DNA from: a virus
Length of the DNA: 64,000 bases
Strand: one strand, 5' to 3'
Virus record (IMG/VR): IMGVR_UViG_3300009285_002995
Location: 1-64,000 of that record
The notes beneath the pieces are model-generated. The model was given only the letters and a program-made list of their open reading frames with translations. It was not told the DNA's origin and made no database searches. Of this stretch, positions 24,146-31,733 are shown piece after piece. The position numbers were made by a program, and so were the translations under genes. Numbering within the stretch: the first letter of the stretch is position 1; each line of letters opens with the position of its first letter.

Positions 24146-24268
24146 ATGAGAACCTTACGAGAATATTTAAAGACTAATCATGTAGCGCATTGTAAATCCC
24201 ACGGGTGGTTAGACATAGATGAAATAGAGGATAAGAAGTTTTGTAAATATTGTAAAAGGGGCTTATAG
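24146..24268 (+). CDS. Tiny zinc-finger-like protein
   Basis: 40 codons. HCKSH and FCKYCKRG place two cysteine/histidine pairs about 20 residues apart. Begins two bases after the previous stop with GGGGTGG upstream. Confidence 0.5.
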   Translation: MRTLREYLKTNHVAHCKSHGWLDIDEIEDKKFCKYCKRGL

Positions 24269-24281
24269 TGAAAGGGGTGTA

Positions 24282-24377
24282 ATGATGGTATCAAATATTG
24301 ATTGGTACATTTTTTACCGCAACCACGTTATGCGGAAATATTATTCGTATGATTGGTGTTATGTTTTAAGTTTTTAA
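24282..24377 (+). CDS. Possible tiny aromatic-rich peptide
   Basis: 31 codons, ATGATG behind AAAGGGGTG; rich in Y, W and F (DWYIFYRNHVMRKYYSYDW). The good ribosome site is the main support. Confidence 0.4.
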   Translation: MMVSNIDWYIFYRNHVMRKYYSYDWCYVLSF

Positions 24378-24394
24378 TAATAAAAGGAGCCACC

Positions 24395-24661
24395 ATGCAA
24401 ATAGTCCCATCACAAGAACTGATAGATAGAATGATTGTCCTCGGATACCCTGCTGAAAACGGTTTCCATGTTGAGGAGATGGTGGAGTGGCTGAGAAGTA
24501 GAGTGTGGGTTAAAATATATGCCGATTTCTTAACCCAAACAATAGAGGCTGAAAATCCAAATTATAAATATTCTCCGTCTGAGTGTTTAAAATCCATGTT
24601 GTTTAATTCAGACACCCTGTCAAACGCCGTAGCTCAGGCTGTGATATGGGTGCTTGAGTAG
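24395..24661 (+). CDS. Hypothetical protein
   Basis: 88 residues from ATG 24395, chosen because AAAAGGAGCC sits just upstream; the frame is open from 24353. Helical, with aromatic positions in VEEMVEWLRSRVWVKIYADF. No family recognised. Confidence 0.6.
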   Translation: MQIVPSQELIDRMIVLGYPAENGFHVEEMVEWLRSRVWVKIYADFLTQTIEAENPNYKYSPSECLKSMLFNSDTLSNAVAQAVIWVLE

Positions 24662-24675
24662 GAGGAGGAGTAGAA

Positions 24676-24900
24676 ATGAAAGGAAGGCAGTTTAAGAAAA
24701 ACCTTAAAAAACTTATTATGATTATGGGCAGTGACGAGATGCCAGAACAATTTAAATCCTTAGCTTTTGGATTTGCTTCTATGGCAAAGGAGCTTAAAGG
24801 TTTCCTTTCTGTTCATAAAAAAGAATGGATTGACAGTCAAAGTTATGACTGCTACGGTGGCAGCAAGCAAGAGAGTGGGGGTGGGAGAAATGAAAGTTAA
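24676..24900 (+). CDS. Small basic hypothetical protein
   Basis: 74 residues, ATG behind AGGAGGAG. Basic helical N-terminus (GRQFKKNLKKLIMIMG) and a glycine/serine-rich end. The tail overlaps the next gene. Confidence 0.5.
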   Translation: MKGRQFKKNLKKLIMIMGSDEMPEQFKSLAFGFASMAKELKGFLSVHKKEWIDSQSYDCYGGSKQESGGGRNES

Positions 24901-25048
24901 AATCGAACAAAAACTAATTGACCCGGATTGTTGTTTCGGATGCCAAGTAAAAATTGGTGGGCCTATGCCTCAATGTGCGCTTGGTTATTGGTATGCCAAC
25001 CCCGATGCAAAAAGGCCACAAATCTGTAAAGACAAACAAGGAGAGTAG
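24890..25048 (+). CDS. Small cysteine-rich protein
   Basis: 52 residues from ATG 24890 behind GTGGGAG (the frame is open from 24767 but overlaps another gene). DPDCCFGCQVK, PQCALGY and PQICK give five cysteines, typical of a compact metal-binding fold. Confidence 0.6.
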   Translation: MKVKIEQKLIDPDCCFGCQVKIGGPMPQCALGYWYANPDAKRPQICKDKQGE

Positions 25049-25051
25049 ACT

Positions 25052-25225
25052 ATGAAAACACGAACCAAAAGATTTATTTGTGATGATTGCGGGGCAGTAG
25101 AATTTGACGTAACAGTTGAGCCAGCATTTGAAAACCAGCCAGTTACAAAAGACCAACAAGAGTGGTTAGATGATATTAGCTATTGCCCTGTTTGTGGTAA
25201 TAGTAATCTTGAGGAGAAGAAATGA
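25052..25225 (+). CDS. Small zinc-ribbon protein
   Basis: 57 codons, ATG behind AAGGAGAG. ICDDCGA at the start and YCPVCGN near the end form a classical CxxC/CxxC ribbon, with an acidic middle. Its stop overlaps the next start. Confidence 0.65.
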   Translation: MKTRTKRFICDDCGAVEFDVTVEPAFENQPVTKDQQEWLDDISYCPVCGNSNLEEKK

Positions 25226-25377
25226 GTAAATGGCCTTTCATAGCCTTGGGTGTATATCTGTTTATTATTAGTATTTTGAAACTGATTATAGATGGAAAAA
25301 CGAATGATGCAGTAACAGTTGGCTATTTGTTCTGTGCTGCAATAGCCTTTGCAATTTATTGGAAGGAGAAGAAATGA
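25222..25377 (+). CDS. Small two-segment membrane protein
   Basis: 51 codons. Two hydrophobic segments (FIALGVYLFIISILKLII and VGYLFCAAIAFAIYW) separated by a short polar loop (DGKTNDA), so both ends probably face the cytoplasm. ATGA overlaps on both sides. It could be holin-like in size, but nothing proves that. Confidence 0.6.
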   Translation: MSKWPFIALGVYLFIISILKLIIDGKTNDAVTVGYLFCAAIAFAIYWKEKK

Positions 25378-25676
25378 CTGTCCCAAATGAAGGCAGCTCA
25401 ATAAATTATGAAGTTCCTCCAATCTCTATATTTGACCTCGTGCCATATAAAAATTGTGTGGGGGAACAGGTTGTATGTGTTGACGATTATGGGAGCAACA
25501 AAGTGAAGAGAGGGGAAATTTATACAGTAACAAAATTTAAAAATGGGCATATCTGGATTGATAAATTTAAAGACTATCAAGCAATATGGTTCTCTGGTTC
25601 CCGTTTTAAAAAATATAAGGCTGTCTATAACAGAATTGAATATACATTACAAATAAATGTGAAGGAGAGAAAATGA
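25374..25676 (+). CDS. SH3-like small protein
   Basis: 100 residues from ATG 25374, overlapping the previous stop behind AAGGAG. NCVGEQVVCVDDY, KRGEIYTVTKF and GHIWIDKF give a small all-beta barrel pattern like phage SH3-fold proteins. Function unknown. Confidence 0.6.
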   Translation: MTVPNEGSSINYEVPPISIFDLVPYKNCVGEQVVCVDDYGSNKVKRGEIYTVTKFKNGHIWIDKFKDYQAIWFSGSRFKKYKAVYNRIEYTLQINVKERK

Positions 25677-25882
25677 AAACAACAATTACATTACGAATGG
25701 ACGAGAACCACGGTAAAAAATATCGTCAAATGGTCAGAGGTTCAAAGAGTTTTGAGGTAGCTCCTACAAGATTGGAGCGTTGTAAAAACCTGCCGTTGAA
25801 ATTGTCAAGAATAGATTATTTGATATTAGGCATTGTTGCTGCCATGAGTTTCATGGCGTATTTTATAGGAGGGACAAGATGA
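25673..25882 (+). CDS. Small membrane-anchored protein
   Basis: 69 residues: a basic, soluble N-terminal part and one C-terminal membrane segment (YLILGIVAAMSFMAYFIGG). ATGA overlaps on both sides. Function unknown. Confidence 0.55.
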   Translation: MKTTITLRMDENHGKKYRQMVRGSKSFEVAPTRLERCKNLPLKLSRIDYLILGIVAAMSFMAYFIGGTR

Positions 25883-26343
25883 ATTTAAAAGACATGACAG
25901 AAGAAGAATTACAAGCTTACAAGTGTCCCAGCCCCAAAACATTGGAAGAACTTACAGATATTATTAAACAATTAACAGAACGTGAACATGACTATGGAAC
26001 CTGTGTCTATGCCATGAGCATAGCAGCATTGGCAACTTTTTACTATGTTTCCTATCGTTTAGGGGTTACTGGATTTCAGGCTTCTTGTGCTGACTTGGAA
26101 TTCTTAAAAAGGTCACGCAATATGGAATCTGGATTTAGGATTATAAATTACCATTACCTTCTCTATCCTCAGTGTTTAAATTCAGAACATTTCCCAACCA
26201 TTGAAAAACTTGAGGCAGAAAACAAGGAAGAGTTGGGTAAAAAGGCATTAGAATTGTTAAATAAAAACCCTAACGCACACCCTAATGTATTGGCAAGATG
26301 GAGATGCCTCTACGAGGCGTCTTATAAGGGGGCAGGAGAATGA
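25879..26343 (+). CDS. Hypothetical protein
   Basis: 154 residues, helical, with CPSPKTLEELTDIIKQLTER near the start and AMSIAALATFYYVSYRLGV in the middle, similar in feel to common phage accessory proteins. Overlaps the transglycosylase start by four bases. Confidence 0.6.
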   Translation: MNLKDMTEEELQAYKCPSPKTLEELTDIIKQLTEREHDYGTCVYAMSIAALATFYYVSYRLGVTGFQASCADLEFLKRSRNMESGFRIINYHYLLYPQCLNSEHFPTIEKLEAENKEELGKKALELLNKNPNAHPNVLARWRCLYEASYKGAGE

Positions 26344-26861
26344 AAAAGCACCAAAGATACGATAGCCTAATACAATGGTATACACAATGTTACCCCTCTA
26401 CATTTGATGCAGATTGGCTTTGGCGTAAGGCTCAGATAGCACAAGAGAGTGCCTTTGACTCTGATGCAGAGAATAAAAGGAGCCATGCCAAAGGGCTTTC
26501 TCAGTTTATGGATGCCACTTGGAAAGAGTGGTGGGATGGAACTCCTGGAATACAAGACCTGCCCATTAACCCTCTACACATCAACCAGTTTGACCCTGAG
26601 GATGTTATAAAGGCTCAGTGTGCCTATATGAGTTGGATTGAGAAGTGGGTAGGGGCTAAATTTTTAGTATATGCTGACCCAGTTTTAAGAGATAGGCATG
26701 TATTACAACATGCTTTATACTCTTACAATTGGGGTATAGGGAACTGGCTGAAATGGTACAGGGTGGGTGGTAAAATAGCTCTACTGCCAGAGGAGACAAA
26801 GGACTATTATGACCGAATACTTAAACTCTATATCGAGGGGTATGATGAAACATGGAAATGA
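26340..26861 (+). CDS. SLT-type lytic transglycosylase (probable endolysin)
   Basis: 173 residues. AQIAQESAFDSDA carries the catalytic glutamate (about residue 33), AKGLSQFMDATWKEW is the next SLT motif, ALYSYNWGIGNW follows, and ETKDYYDRILKLY closes the domain. This is the goose-type/Slt70 fold that cleaves peptidoglycan glycan chains. There is no signal peptide, so release would need a holin. It lies on the early-strand side, away from the holin-like gene at 30158. Confidence 0.82.
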   Translation: MKKHQRYDSLIQWYTQCYPSTFDADWLWRKAQIAQESAFDSDAENKRSHAKGLSQFMDATWKEWWDGTPGIQDLPINPLHINQFDPEDVIKAQCAYMSWIEKWVGAKFLVYADPVLRDRHVLQHALYSYNWGIGNWLKWYRVGGKIALLPEETKDYYDRILKLYIEGYDETWK

Positions 26862-27073
26862 AAACAGAACTTGAGAAGATGGAATGGATTGCCTATACTA
26901 CCACTTGGGCATCTTTGAATTTACTTCATGAGTTTGATGGAATGACATATTAGAAAGTATCATGGACCAATGGTGGAGGGGCAAGAGGAAAGACTGCTCA
27001 TGAAGCTCTGGATACAGCCATAGAATATATAAAAGAACATCCTGAATATATATTAAGAAAGGAGAAACCATGA
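26852..27073 (+). pseudogene. Small gene interrupted by an in-frame TAG
   Basis: ATG 26852 opens 33 codons ending at TAG (26951-26953). The same frame then continues without interruption for 39 codons to a TGA at 27071-27073 that overlaps the next ATG. The two parts read as one protein (EKMEWIAYTTTWASLN, then KVSWTNGGGARGKTAHEALD). Either the gene is broken by one base change or the amber codon is read through. Confidence 0.5.
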
Positions 27074-27264
27074 TAAACACTAAGCAAGAAGTTAAAACAA
27101 ATAAAGGTGAGCTATTAACAAGGATTAGGGAAGTTATTACCGAGTTCAGAGAAACCACAGGGGTAAGAGTCACACACGTAAAACTTGAATGGTATAATAG
27201 TGCTACATCGGCTGATTTAGTTCCAAACCTTGTTCATGTTGAGGTGGCCGTTGAAATAGAATAA
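27070..27264 (+). CDS. Small protein, first of a tandem paralogous pair
   Basis: 64 residues, ATG behind AAAGGAG. Shares MINTKQE, EF+TTGVRVT and the following K-strand with the next gene, so the two arose by duplication. Predicted helix followed by two strands. Function unknown. Confidence 0.6.
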   Translation: MINTKQEVKTNKGELLTRIREVITEFRETTGVRVTHVKLEWYNSATSADLVPNLVHVEVAVEIE

Positions 27265-27281
27265 AACTTGAGGAGGTGAAA

Positions 27282-27452
27282 ATGATAAACACCAAACAGG
27301 AATTAATAGATAGAATTTCCGAAGCCATAGAGGAGTTCAAAAAAACCACAGGCGTAAGAGTTACAAACATAAAGATTGTGTGGGATAATGCCACAGCAAT
27401 TGGTTTATCCCCAAACCATGTTCAATTAGGAATAGACATTGATATGAAATAA
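27282..27452 (+). CDS. Small protein, second of a tandem paralogous pair
   Basis: 56 codons, ATG behind GAGGAGGTG. MINTKQELIDRISEAIEEFK and TTGVRVTNIKI align with the preceding gene. Both lie just before the convergence point. Confidence 0.6.
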   Translation: MINTKQELIDRISEAIEEFKKTTGVRVTNIKIVWDNATAIGLSPNHVQLGIDIDMK

Positions 27453-27470
27453 AAACTTGAGGAGGGAAAA

Positions 27471-27704
27471 ATGGTAAAGAAGATAAAATATTTTTGTAAC
27501 ACCTGTAAAATGTTCATAAATGAAGTACATCAGAAAAAGGTATACGTTACTCTAAGAATTTGGAAACCATTTAAAGGGAAAGCCTGTCCATATGTTATTA
27601 AAAAAGAGAGTAACATAGAAACGGTAGAAGGGAAAATGTACTGCCCAAAATGTAATCTTCCAACAATAGAGGTAAGATTTTTCCCAAGTGGGGAGAAGTT
27701 TTAA
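27471..27704 (+). CDS. Zinc-ribbon protein
   Basis: 77 residues, ATG behind GAGGAGGG. FCNTCKMF and MYCPKCNLP are separated by about 40 residues of beta-rich sequence. Last gene of the + strand arm, 14 bases before the terminator stem. Confidence 0.65.
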   Translation: MVKKIKYFCNTCKMFINEVHQKKVYVTLRIWKPFKGKACPYVIKKESNIETVEGKMYCPKCNLPTIEVRFFPSGEKF

Positions 27705-27714
27705 GAAGGAAATA

Positions 27715-27748
27715 AAAACCCTTCTATACCATTTAAGATATAGAAGGG
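27715..27748 (-). terminator. Rho-independent terminator of the late operon
   Basis: CCCTTCTATA (27719-27728) and TATAGAAGGG (27739-27748) form a perfect ten-pair stem with a ten-base loop. Read on the - strand the stem is followed by TTTTTATTT, the classical terminator layout, 26 bases after the last late gene. On the + strand no T run follows directly. Confidence 0.85.
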
Positions 27749-27773
27749 TGGGCTTTAACTCTCCTTTACTTCT

Positions 27774-28280
27774 TTATTTTTCAAGCCCTATCAGTGTACC
27801 ATTAATATAATCTGGAATTTCCCCCGGCCTGATAGCTATATCAGTTTGCACAACCCCGGCGTTCCGGTAGCAGTCAATCACAAATTCCGAGCAGTAATAC
27901 CGGGCGGCGTTCAGCGATACCCGACCAAACAGGTTAAACACCACCCCCTGCACATCATAACGTACATGCTCAAACAGCTTGCACAAGGCAAAAATTCTCA
28001 TCAGCTCACGCTTTTCGTGTGGCAGTGTGGTTTTATATAAAAACGCCTCACCGTGTTTGCCTCCAAGCATTGACGATAACCGGGACGGCTCAAGATGAGG
28101 CCATACCGCCTCTATGATACAAATACGATTATCATCACCGCAAAACTCATCCATGCGCACCACCAGAGATGCGTGAGAATACTCTGAAAACAACCGAATT
28201 ACCCTGCTGACAAGACTATTTCCTTTCCATAGAATAATGTCGCCAGTCTGTATCCATGGGCGAGCGTCAGAGTAAAGCAT
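27774..28280 (-). CDS. Permuted NlpC/P60-like (YiiX-type) hydrolase
   Basis: 168 residues. GDIILWKGNSLVSRVIRLFS, the SHASLV histidine and YYCSEFVIDCYRNAG cysteine give the circularly permuted papain-like order seen in YiiX/YebB-type proteins, which cut peptide or amide bonds, often in cell wall. No signal peptide. It is the last gene of the late operon, next to other possible lysis or entry enzymes. Confidence 0.7.
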   Translation of the reverse strand: MLYSDARPWIQTGDIILWKGNSLVSRVIRLFSEYSHASLVVRMDEFCGDDNRICIIEAVWPHLEPSRLSSMLGGKHGEAFLYKTTLPHEKRELMRIFALCKLFEHVRYDVQGVVFNLFGRVSLNAARYYCSEFVIDCYRNAGVVQTDIAIRPGEIPDYINGTLIGLEK

Positions 28281-28282
28281 GA

Positions 28283-28477
28283 TTATACCGGGTTAGCCGG
28301 GTCAATATCATCGTCCGGCACACAAAGTAGCTGCCGCACCAGTTTTAAAATGGGGACGAGTTTAGGGTTTTTCAGTTCAACCGCATCAAGAATTGCGTCA
28401 ACGGTATCTGTGGGGAATAGTTTCTTGATGTGTTCCACGAAGTTAAGTATCTGGATTGCTTTGGTGATTGTTGCCAT
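28283..28477 (-). CDS. Small helical protein
   Basis: 64 residues from ATG 28477, which follows TAGGAGAAAC; the frame is open from 28501. A hydrophobic helix (KAIQILNFVEHIKKLFP), a second LVPILKLVRQLL helix and an acidic end DDDIDP. Function unknown. Confidence 0.6.
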   Translation of the reverse strand: MATITKAIQILNFVEHIKKLFPTDTVDAILDAVELKNPKLVPILKLVRQLLCVPDDDIDPANPV

Positions 28478-28487
28478 GATGTTTCTC

Positions 28488-29111
28488 CTATCTGCTGACA
28501 AGGGTTAAAAGTTTTATGTCTTTGCTTGCGACTCCATAGTGCGTCCACTTTTTATTGAAGTAGGCCGCAACATCTTTGTCGCTTTTCCCGGAGAGTTTAT
28601 TGACGATGCCTGTTGAGTCCTTCAGGTGGCTCCATACGTCACCTGCGGCGGTAATAAAGTACACATGCCAGCCTTTCATATTGGTGGTATCTGCGACAAA
28701 TGCAAGCTTTCCGCCGGGCATAAAATAATCACAGAGCAGCGCATAATCCCCACAAGAACCGCCGTTTATAATAAAGGTTGCCCACGGCTGTATAACAGGG
28801 TCAAACCCACTGTTGCCGCCGATAAGCGGAGTGTCATAGCGAAGGTTGTCAAGAAGTTTCTGCCACTCCTGAGGCTTATTCTTAATAGCTTCCATATTTT
28901 TTTTAGTGGTTGAAACAATGCCTGCCGGGACAAAGGCACTAATGATTCCCTGTATGATTTCACTGCCGGTTTTGAATAACTGAAACACCACCTTTACTTT
29001 TTCATCTGGCGGCAGATTGCCCATCAGTGTCTTGTCTGACATTTTCTGAAAGTTGTTTTTCGCTGCTCTTATTTGCGCTAACTTACCCTGCGGTACTTTA
29101 AAAAGTTCCAT
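28488..29111 (-). CDS. Transglutaminase-like cysteine protease-fold protein
   Basis: 207 residues. NGGSCGDYALLCDYF (Cys), GWHVYFITAAGDVW (His, Asp) give the Cys-His-Asp order of transglutaminase-like proteins. The N-terminal 95 residues are helical and may mediate virion attachment. It could be a virion protease or peptidoglycan-active enzyme. ATG follows AAGGAGAA. Confidence 0.6.
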   Translation of the reverse strand: MELFKVPQGKLAQIRAAKNNFQKMSDKTLMGNLPPDEKVKVVFQLFKTGSEIIQGIISAFVPAGIVSTTKKNMEAIKNKPQEWQKLLDNLRYDTPLIGGNSGFDPVIQPWATFIINGGSCGDYALLCDYFMPGGKLAFVADTTNMKGWHVYFITAAGDVWSHLKDSTGIVNKLSGKSDKDVAAYFNKKWTHYGVASKDIKLLTLVSR

Positions 29112-29136
29112 AATTTCTCCTTATTTTATTTATTCT

Positions 29137-29745
29137 TTACCAAGTCACATTACAATTTACAAGTTGGTGTACAGAAGGTTGAAGCATATAAGCCTTTGTT
29201 ATATTAGTCACAGGATCGAACGGGCCGAGTGGCTCAAGATAATCAATAAAGACTATCATCTCTGGGTTGTCCTTACAAATCGCCCAAGTCCATCCGTGGT
29301 TTGCTTTCCCATCAGAAATAGATGGACAGGGTTTCACTCTAAGCTGTCCCTGTATCATACCTATAATAGCCAGATACCATTCAATATTGACAGCCCCAAA
29401 CAAACCAAGAGCCAGCTTCTCTCCCATCAGCCCCGTAGCATAATCAGCACACTGGTAGTCAAGGAAGGACTTACCTAAATGAGAGGTAGCCATTTGCAAG
29501 AAAAGCCGTAAGTCTTTATACAGGGGGGCATAGTAAGACCGTGACAGGTTGTGCTGTCTTTCCATAGGCACGCCATAGCTTGCCCACAGCCTTTGTATGT
29601 GACTCTCATCAAGTTTAAGCCCTGCTACTTTAAGGTCAGGAAGTCCATAAGCGGCAGAGTCATGCTCCTGATACCTCTTGATAAGAGCATCCCTTTCGGC
29701 TATTTGCTGGTTACAACTGGTATGCAGAAAATCAAATAAAGCCAT
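29137..29745 (-). CDS. Hypothetical late protein
   Basis: 202 residues from ATG 29745 behind AGAGGTTAAG; an upstream ATG at 29784 would put a small hairpin (GCCCT/AGGGC) into the coding region. Helical N-terminus, then a mixed domain with FLDYQCADYATGLMGEKLA and HGWTWAICKDN. The cysteine-tryptophan-histidine pattern hints at a papain-like fold, without clear motifs. Function unknown. Confidence 0.6.
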   Translation of the reverse strand: MALFDFLHTSCNQQIAERDALIKRYQEHDSAAYGLPDLKVAGLKLDESHIQRLWASYGVPMERQHNLSRSYYAPLYKDLRLFLQMATSHLGKSFLDYQCADYATGLMGEKLALGLFGAVNIEWYLAIIGMIQGQLRVKPCPSISDGKANHGWTWAICKDNPEMIVFIDYLEPLGPFDPVTNITKAYMLQPSVHQLVNCNVTW

Positions 29746-29791
29746 CTTAACCTCTATGGAAGCCCTCAAACTAAGGGCATCCAAAAAAGAA

Positions 29792-30148
29792 TCACTTAAT
29801 AGTAAGTAGCAAATTCTTTATAACTGTGAGTGGTCTCCTGTAACTTACCTCGTTACTTGGAGGACTTTCAAATCCATCAGTTTCGTCATAGGCAGTGAGT
29901 ATAAAATAATACTTCTTCTTTGGATAGGTGCTCTGAAAGGCGGCAATCGTATAGGTAATGGCAGACGGATTAGGTATCTCAATTACAGCGGTGCTATATG
30001 GCCCTCCAGCAGTTTCTCCTATCTTGAGCCGGAAGCTGGATATGTCTGCCTTGTCAATATAATCGTCCCAAGCCAGTGTAATATCCGTTGCATACGACAT
30101 GGAAACGGAGCATAGAAAAACCAATACAGTTAAAAGTATCTTCTTCAT
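29792..30148 (-). CDS. Secreted fibronectin type III domain protein
   Basis: 118 residues. Signal peptide MKKILLTVLVFLCSVSMSYA, then one FnIII domain (ITLAWDDYID, FRLKIGETAGGPY, KKYYFILTAYDETDG, ESPPSNEV). Such domains bind carbohydrate or protein surfaces. With its export signal it would reach the periplasm or outer surface rather than the assembling virion. Confidence 0.7.
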   Translation of the reverse strand: MKKILLTVLVFLCSVSMSYATDITLAWDDYIDKADISSFRLKIGETAGGPYSTAVIEIPNPSAITYTIAAFQSTYPKKKYYFILTAYDETDGFESPPSNEVSYRRPLTVIKNLLLTIK

Positions 30149-30157
30149 AGAACCTCC

Positions 30158-30376
30158 TTACTTAATTATAACCGAGTGTTGTGGTCCAAGATTAATGCCC
30201 CCAAGATAGTTAAACACACCACACCAATACAGGATATAGACAACCAGAATTATTGGCACAGCTATATTTAAAATCTGGAGAATAGTTCCTTGCATATAAG
30301 GGCCAAGAAACTTATTCACCGCCCACAGTAAAACTCCTACAGCAACAATAATAACGATTAATTGAATTAATGGCAT
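30158..30376 (-). CDS. Small membrane protein, holin-like
   Basis: 72 residues with two hydrophobic segments (PLIQLIVIIVAVGVLLWAV; ILNIAVPIILVVYILYWCGV) around a short polar turn. Size and topology fit a holin or small phage membrane protein, next to spanin-like genes. ATG follows AAGGAGGA. Holin function is inferred. Confidence 0.6.
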   Translation of the reverse strand: MPLIQLIVIIVAVGVLLWAVNKFLGPYMQGTILQILNIAVPIILVVYILYWCGVFNYLGGINLGPQHSVIIK

Positions 30377-30405
30377 ATCGTCCTCCTTACGTTATTTGAT
30401 TAAAC

Positions 30406-30870
30406 TCATTTCATGTTACTCCAAAAGTGTAGAGCTATTTGACATATTATAAAAAACACCCCTATTGCTACCGTCCAGACAACTGACCTTGTTTCAAGAA
30501 CAAGAATACGATTCCCTATCACATTAATTCTGTCAGTAGTTAAATTAGTCATAAGCTCCAAAGACTTGTGATTTATCATGTATGTGTCTTTACGCACAAA
30601 TTCCTCTCTATCTCGTACCACATCAGCCCTGAGTTGATTCAATCCTTCCAACCTTCGTTCAAGTTCTATTGCTTTTATATTCAGGGCTTTGTCCATCCCG
30701 TCCAGCTTGGCATCGAGAGCATCCTTTCTTAAAACGGTAGCCATATCTATGGCGTGGATGCGTTCACCAATTGCAGAAACATGTAAAGCTATTTTCTGCT
30801 CCAGTTCCTTGTGTTTAGTTTCACAGAGCTTAACAAACATGTGCTTGTCAGAACATTTCTCATCACTCAT
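30406..30870 (-). CDS. Coiled-coil protein with C-terminal membrane anchor
   Basis: 154 residues. A long helical part with heptads (LDAKLDGMDKALNIKAIELE) and a C-terminal membrane segment (VWTVAIGVFFIICQIALHFW). Tail-anchored topology. It may help organise lysis or bind the membrane; no direct evidence. Confidence 0.55.
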   Translation of the reverse strand: MSDEKCSDKHMFVKLCETKHKELEQKIALHVSAIGERIHAIDMATVLRKDALDAKLDGMDKALNIKAIELERRLEGLNQLRADVVRDREEFVRKDTYMINHKSLELMTNLTTDRINVIGNRILVLETRSVVWTVAIGVFFIICQIALHFWSNMK

Positions 30871-30930
30871 TTCAATCCCTCCTTTTCAAGCACATTGTAT
30901 CTAAGGTCACAGAACTCATGTCATAACTCC

Positions 30931-31380
30931 TTATGGCATGTCTGCCTTAGAGCAGTTTTTTAGTTTTACCCGAAGTTCCCTTACCTCTTTTACCAGAGCT
31001 TCAGACGCAGCCAATCTTTTAGCGTGGTCTTTCTTGACATCCTTAATTTCACACTTCATTTTATTGAGTTCTTTTAAATATAAAGTCTGGGCAATATAGC
31101 GTTCTTCCCTTCCTGTCGTTACTGTGTCAAGCGTGGTCTTGTCTTGCTTTAGAGAATTATCTAACTTCTTTTGTATTTCATCAACCATCAGCTTGGCTAC
31201 CACAGCGGCTTCCTTTGCAATAATGGCTTCCTTTTTGGTCTTTACTATTTCCTCTGTATTCTGCTGCATCATTTTTCCTACATCAATAACTCGTCCACCT
31301 TGAGAATATAGGATTATGCCCAAGACAATGGCTCCGCCAATCATAATGTAACTTAAAAAGTCCAGAAACCGAACGCTCAT
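30931..31380 (-). CDS. Membrane-anchored coiled-coil protein, i-spanin-like
   Basis: 149 residues: N-terminal membrane segment (FLSYIMIGGAIVLGIILYS) followed by a long coiled coil with two late cysteines (KMKCE, KNCSKA). This is the layout of inner-membrane spanins, which disrupt the outer membrane. It would suggest a Gram-negative host, but no matching lipoprotein partner is evident. Confidence 0.5.
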   Translation of the reverse strand: MSVRFLDFLSYIMIGGAIVLGIILYSQGGRVIDVGKMMQQNTEEIVKTKKEAIIAKEAAVVAKLMVDEIQKKLDNSLKQDKTTLDTVTTGREERYIAQTLYLKELNKMKCEIKDVKKDHAKRLAASEALVKEVRELRVKLKNCSKADMP

Positions 31381-31733
31381 TAATGACCTCCTTTTGCCAT
31401 TTGTGTTTTGTGGCTACCATTCAGTTCGTGAAACTCCTTGGAAAGTTCTGCGTAATCACCCTCTATCTTTCCTATGTCTCTTTTTACTTCACAAATTTGG
31501 GAGTCGAGGCTTTTAATATTACGGCTTATAGACCAGCACAGAACTCCGTAGCTTATCATTATCACCAAGCCAAACAGGTATAAAGGGTCAACAAGTTTTT
31601 CCATTGTAGTTTTCTCTGTGGTTACTGCTTCGGCAGAACACCATATCATTGAGAATGCCATAAAAGAGGCGACACAAAATTTAAGAATGATAATTTTTCT
31701 TTTAAGCCATCTGTACATGGACGTGGCCCTCAC
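31380..31733 (-). CDS. Small membrane protein with coiled coil
   Basis: 117 residues: a signal-like hydrophobic stretch (LKFCVASFMAFSMIWCSAEA), a membrane segment (LYLFGLVIMISYGVLCW) and a C-terminal coiled coil. ATG overlaps the neighbouring stop. Possibly part of the lysis group. Confidence 0.5.
   Translation of the reverse strand: MRATSMYRWLKRKIIILKFCVASFMAFSMIWCSAEAVTTEKTTMEKLVDPLYLFGLVIMISYGVLCWSISRNIKSLDSQICEVKRDIGKIEGDYAELSKEFHELNGSHKTQMAKGGH

Noticed and set aside
26852-27073. Genome-wide reassignment of TAG
   Set aside because: The helicase, clamp loader and several other genes end in TAG with the next start placed accordingly.
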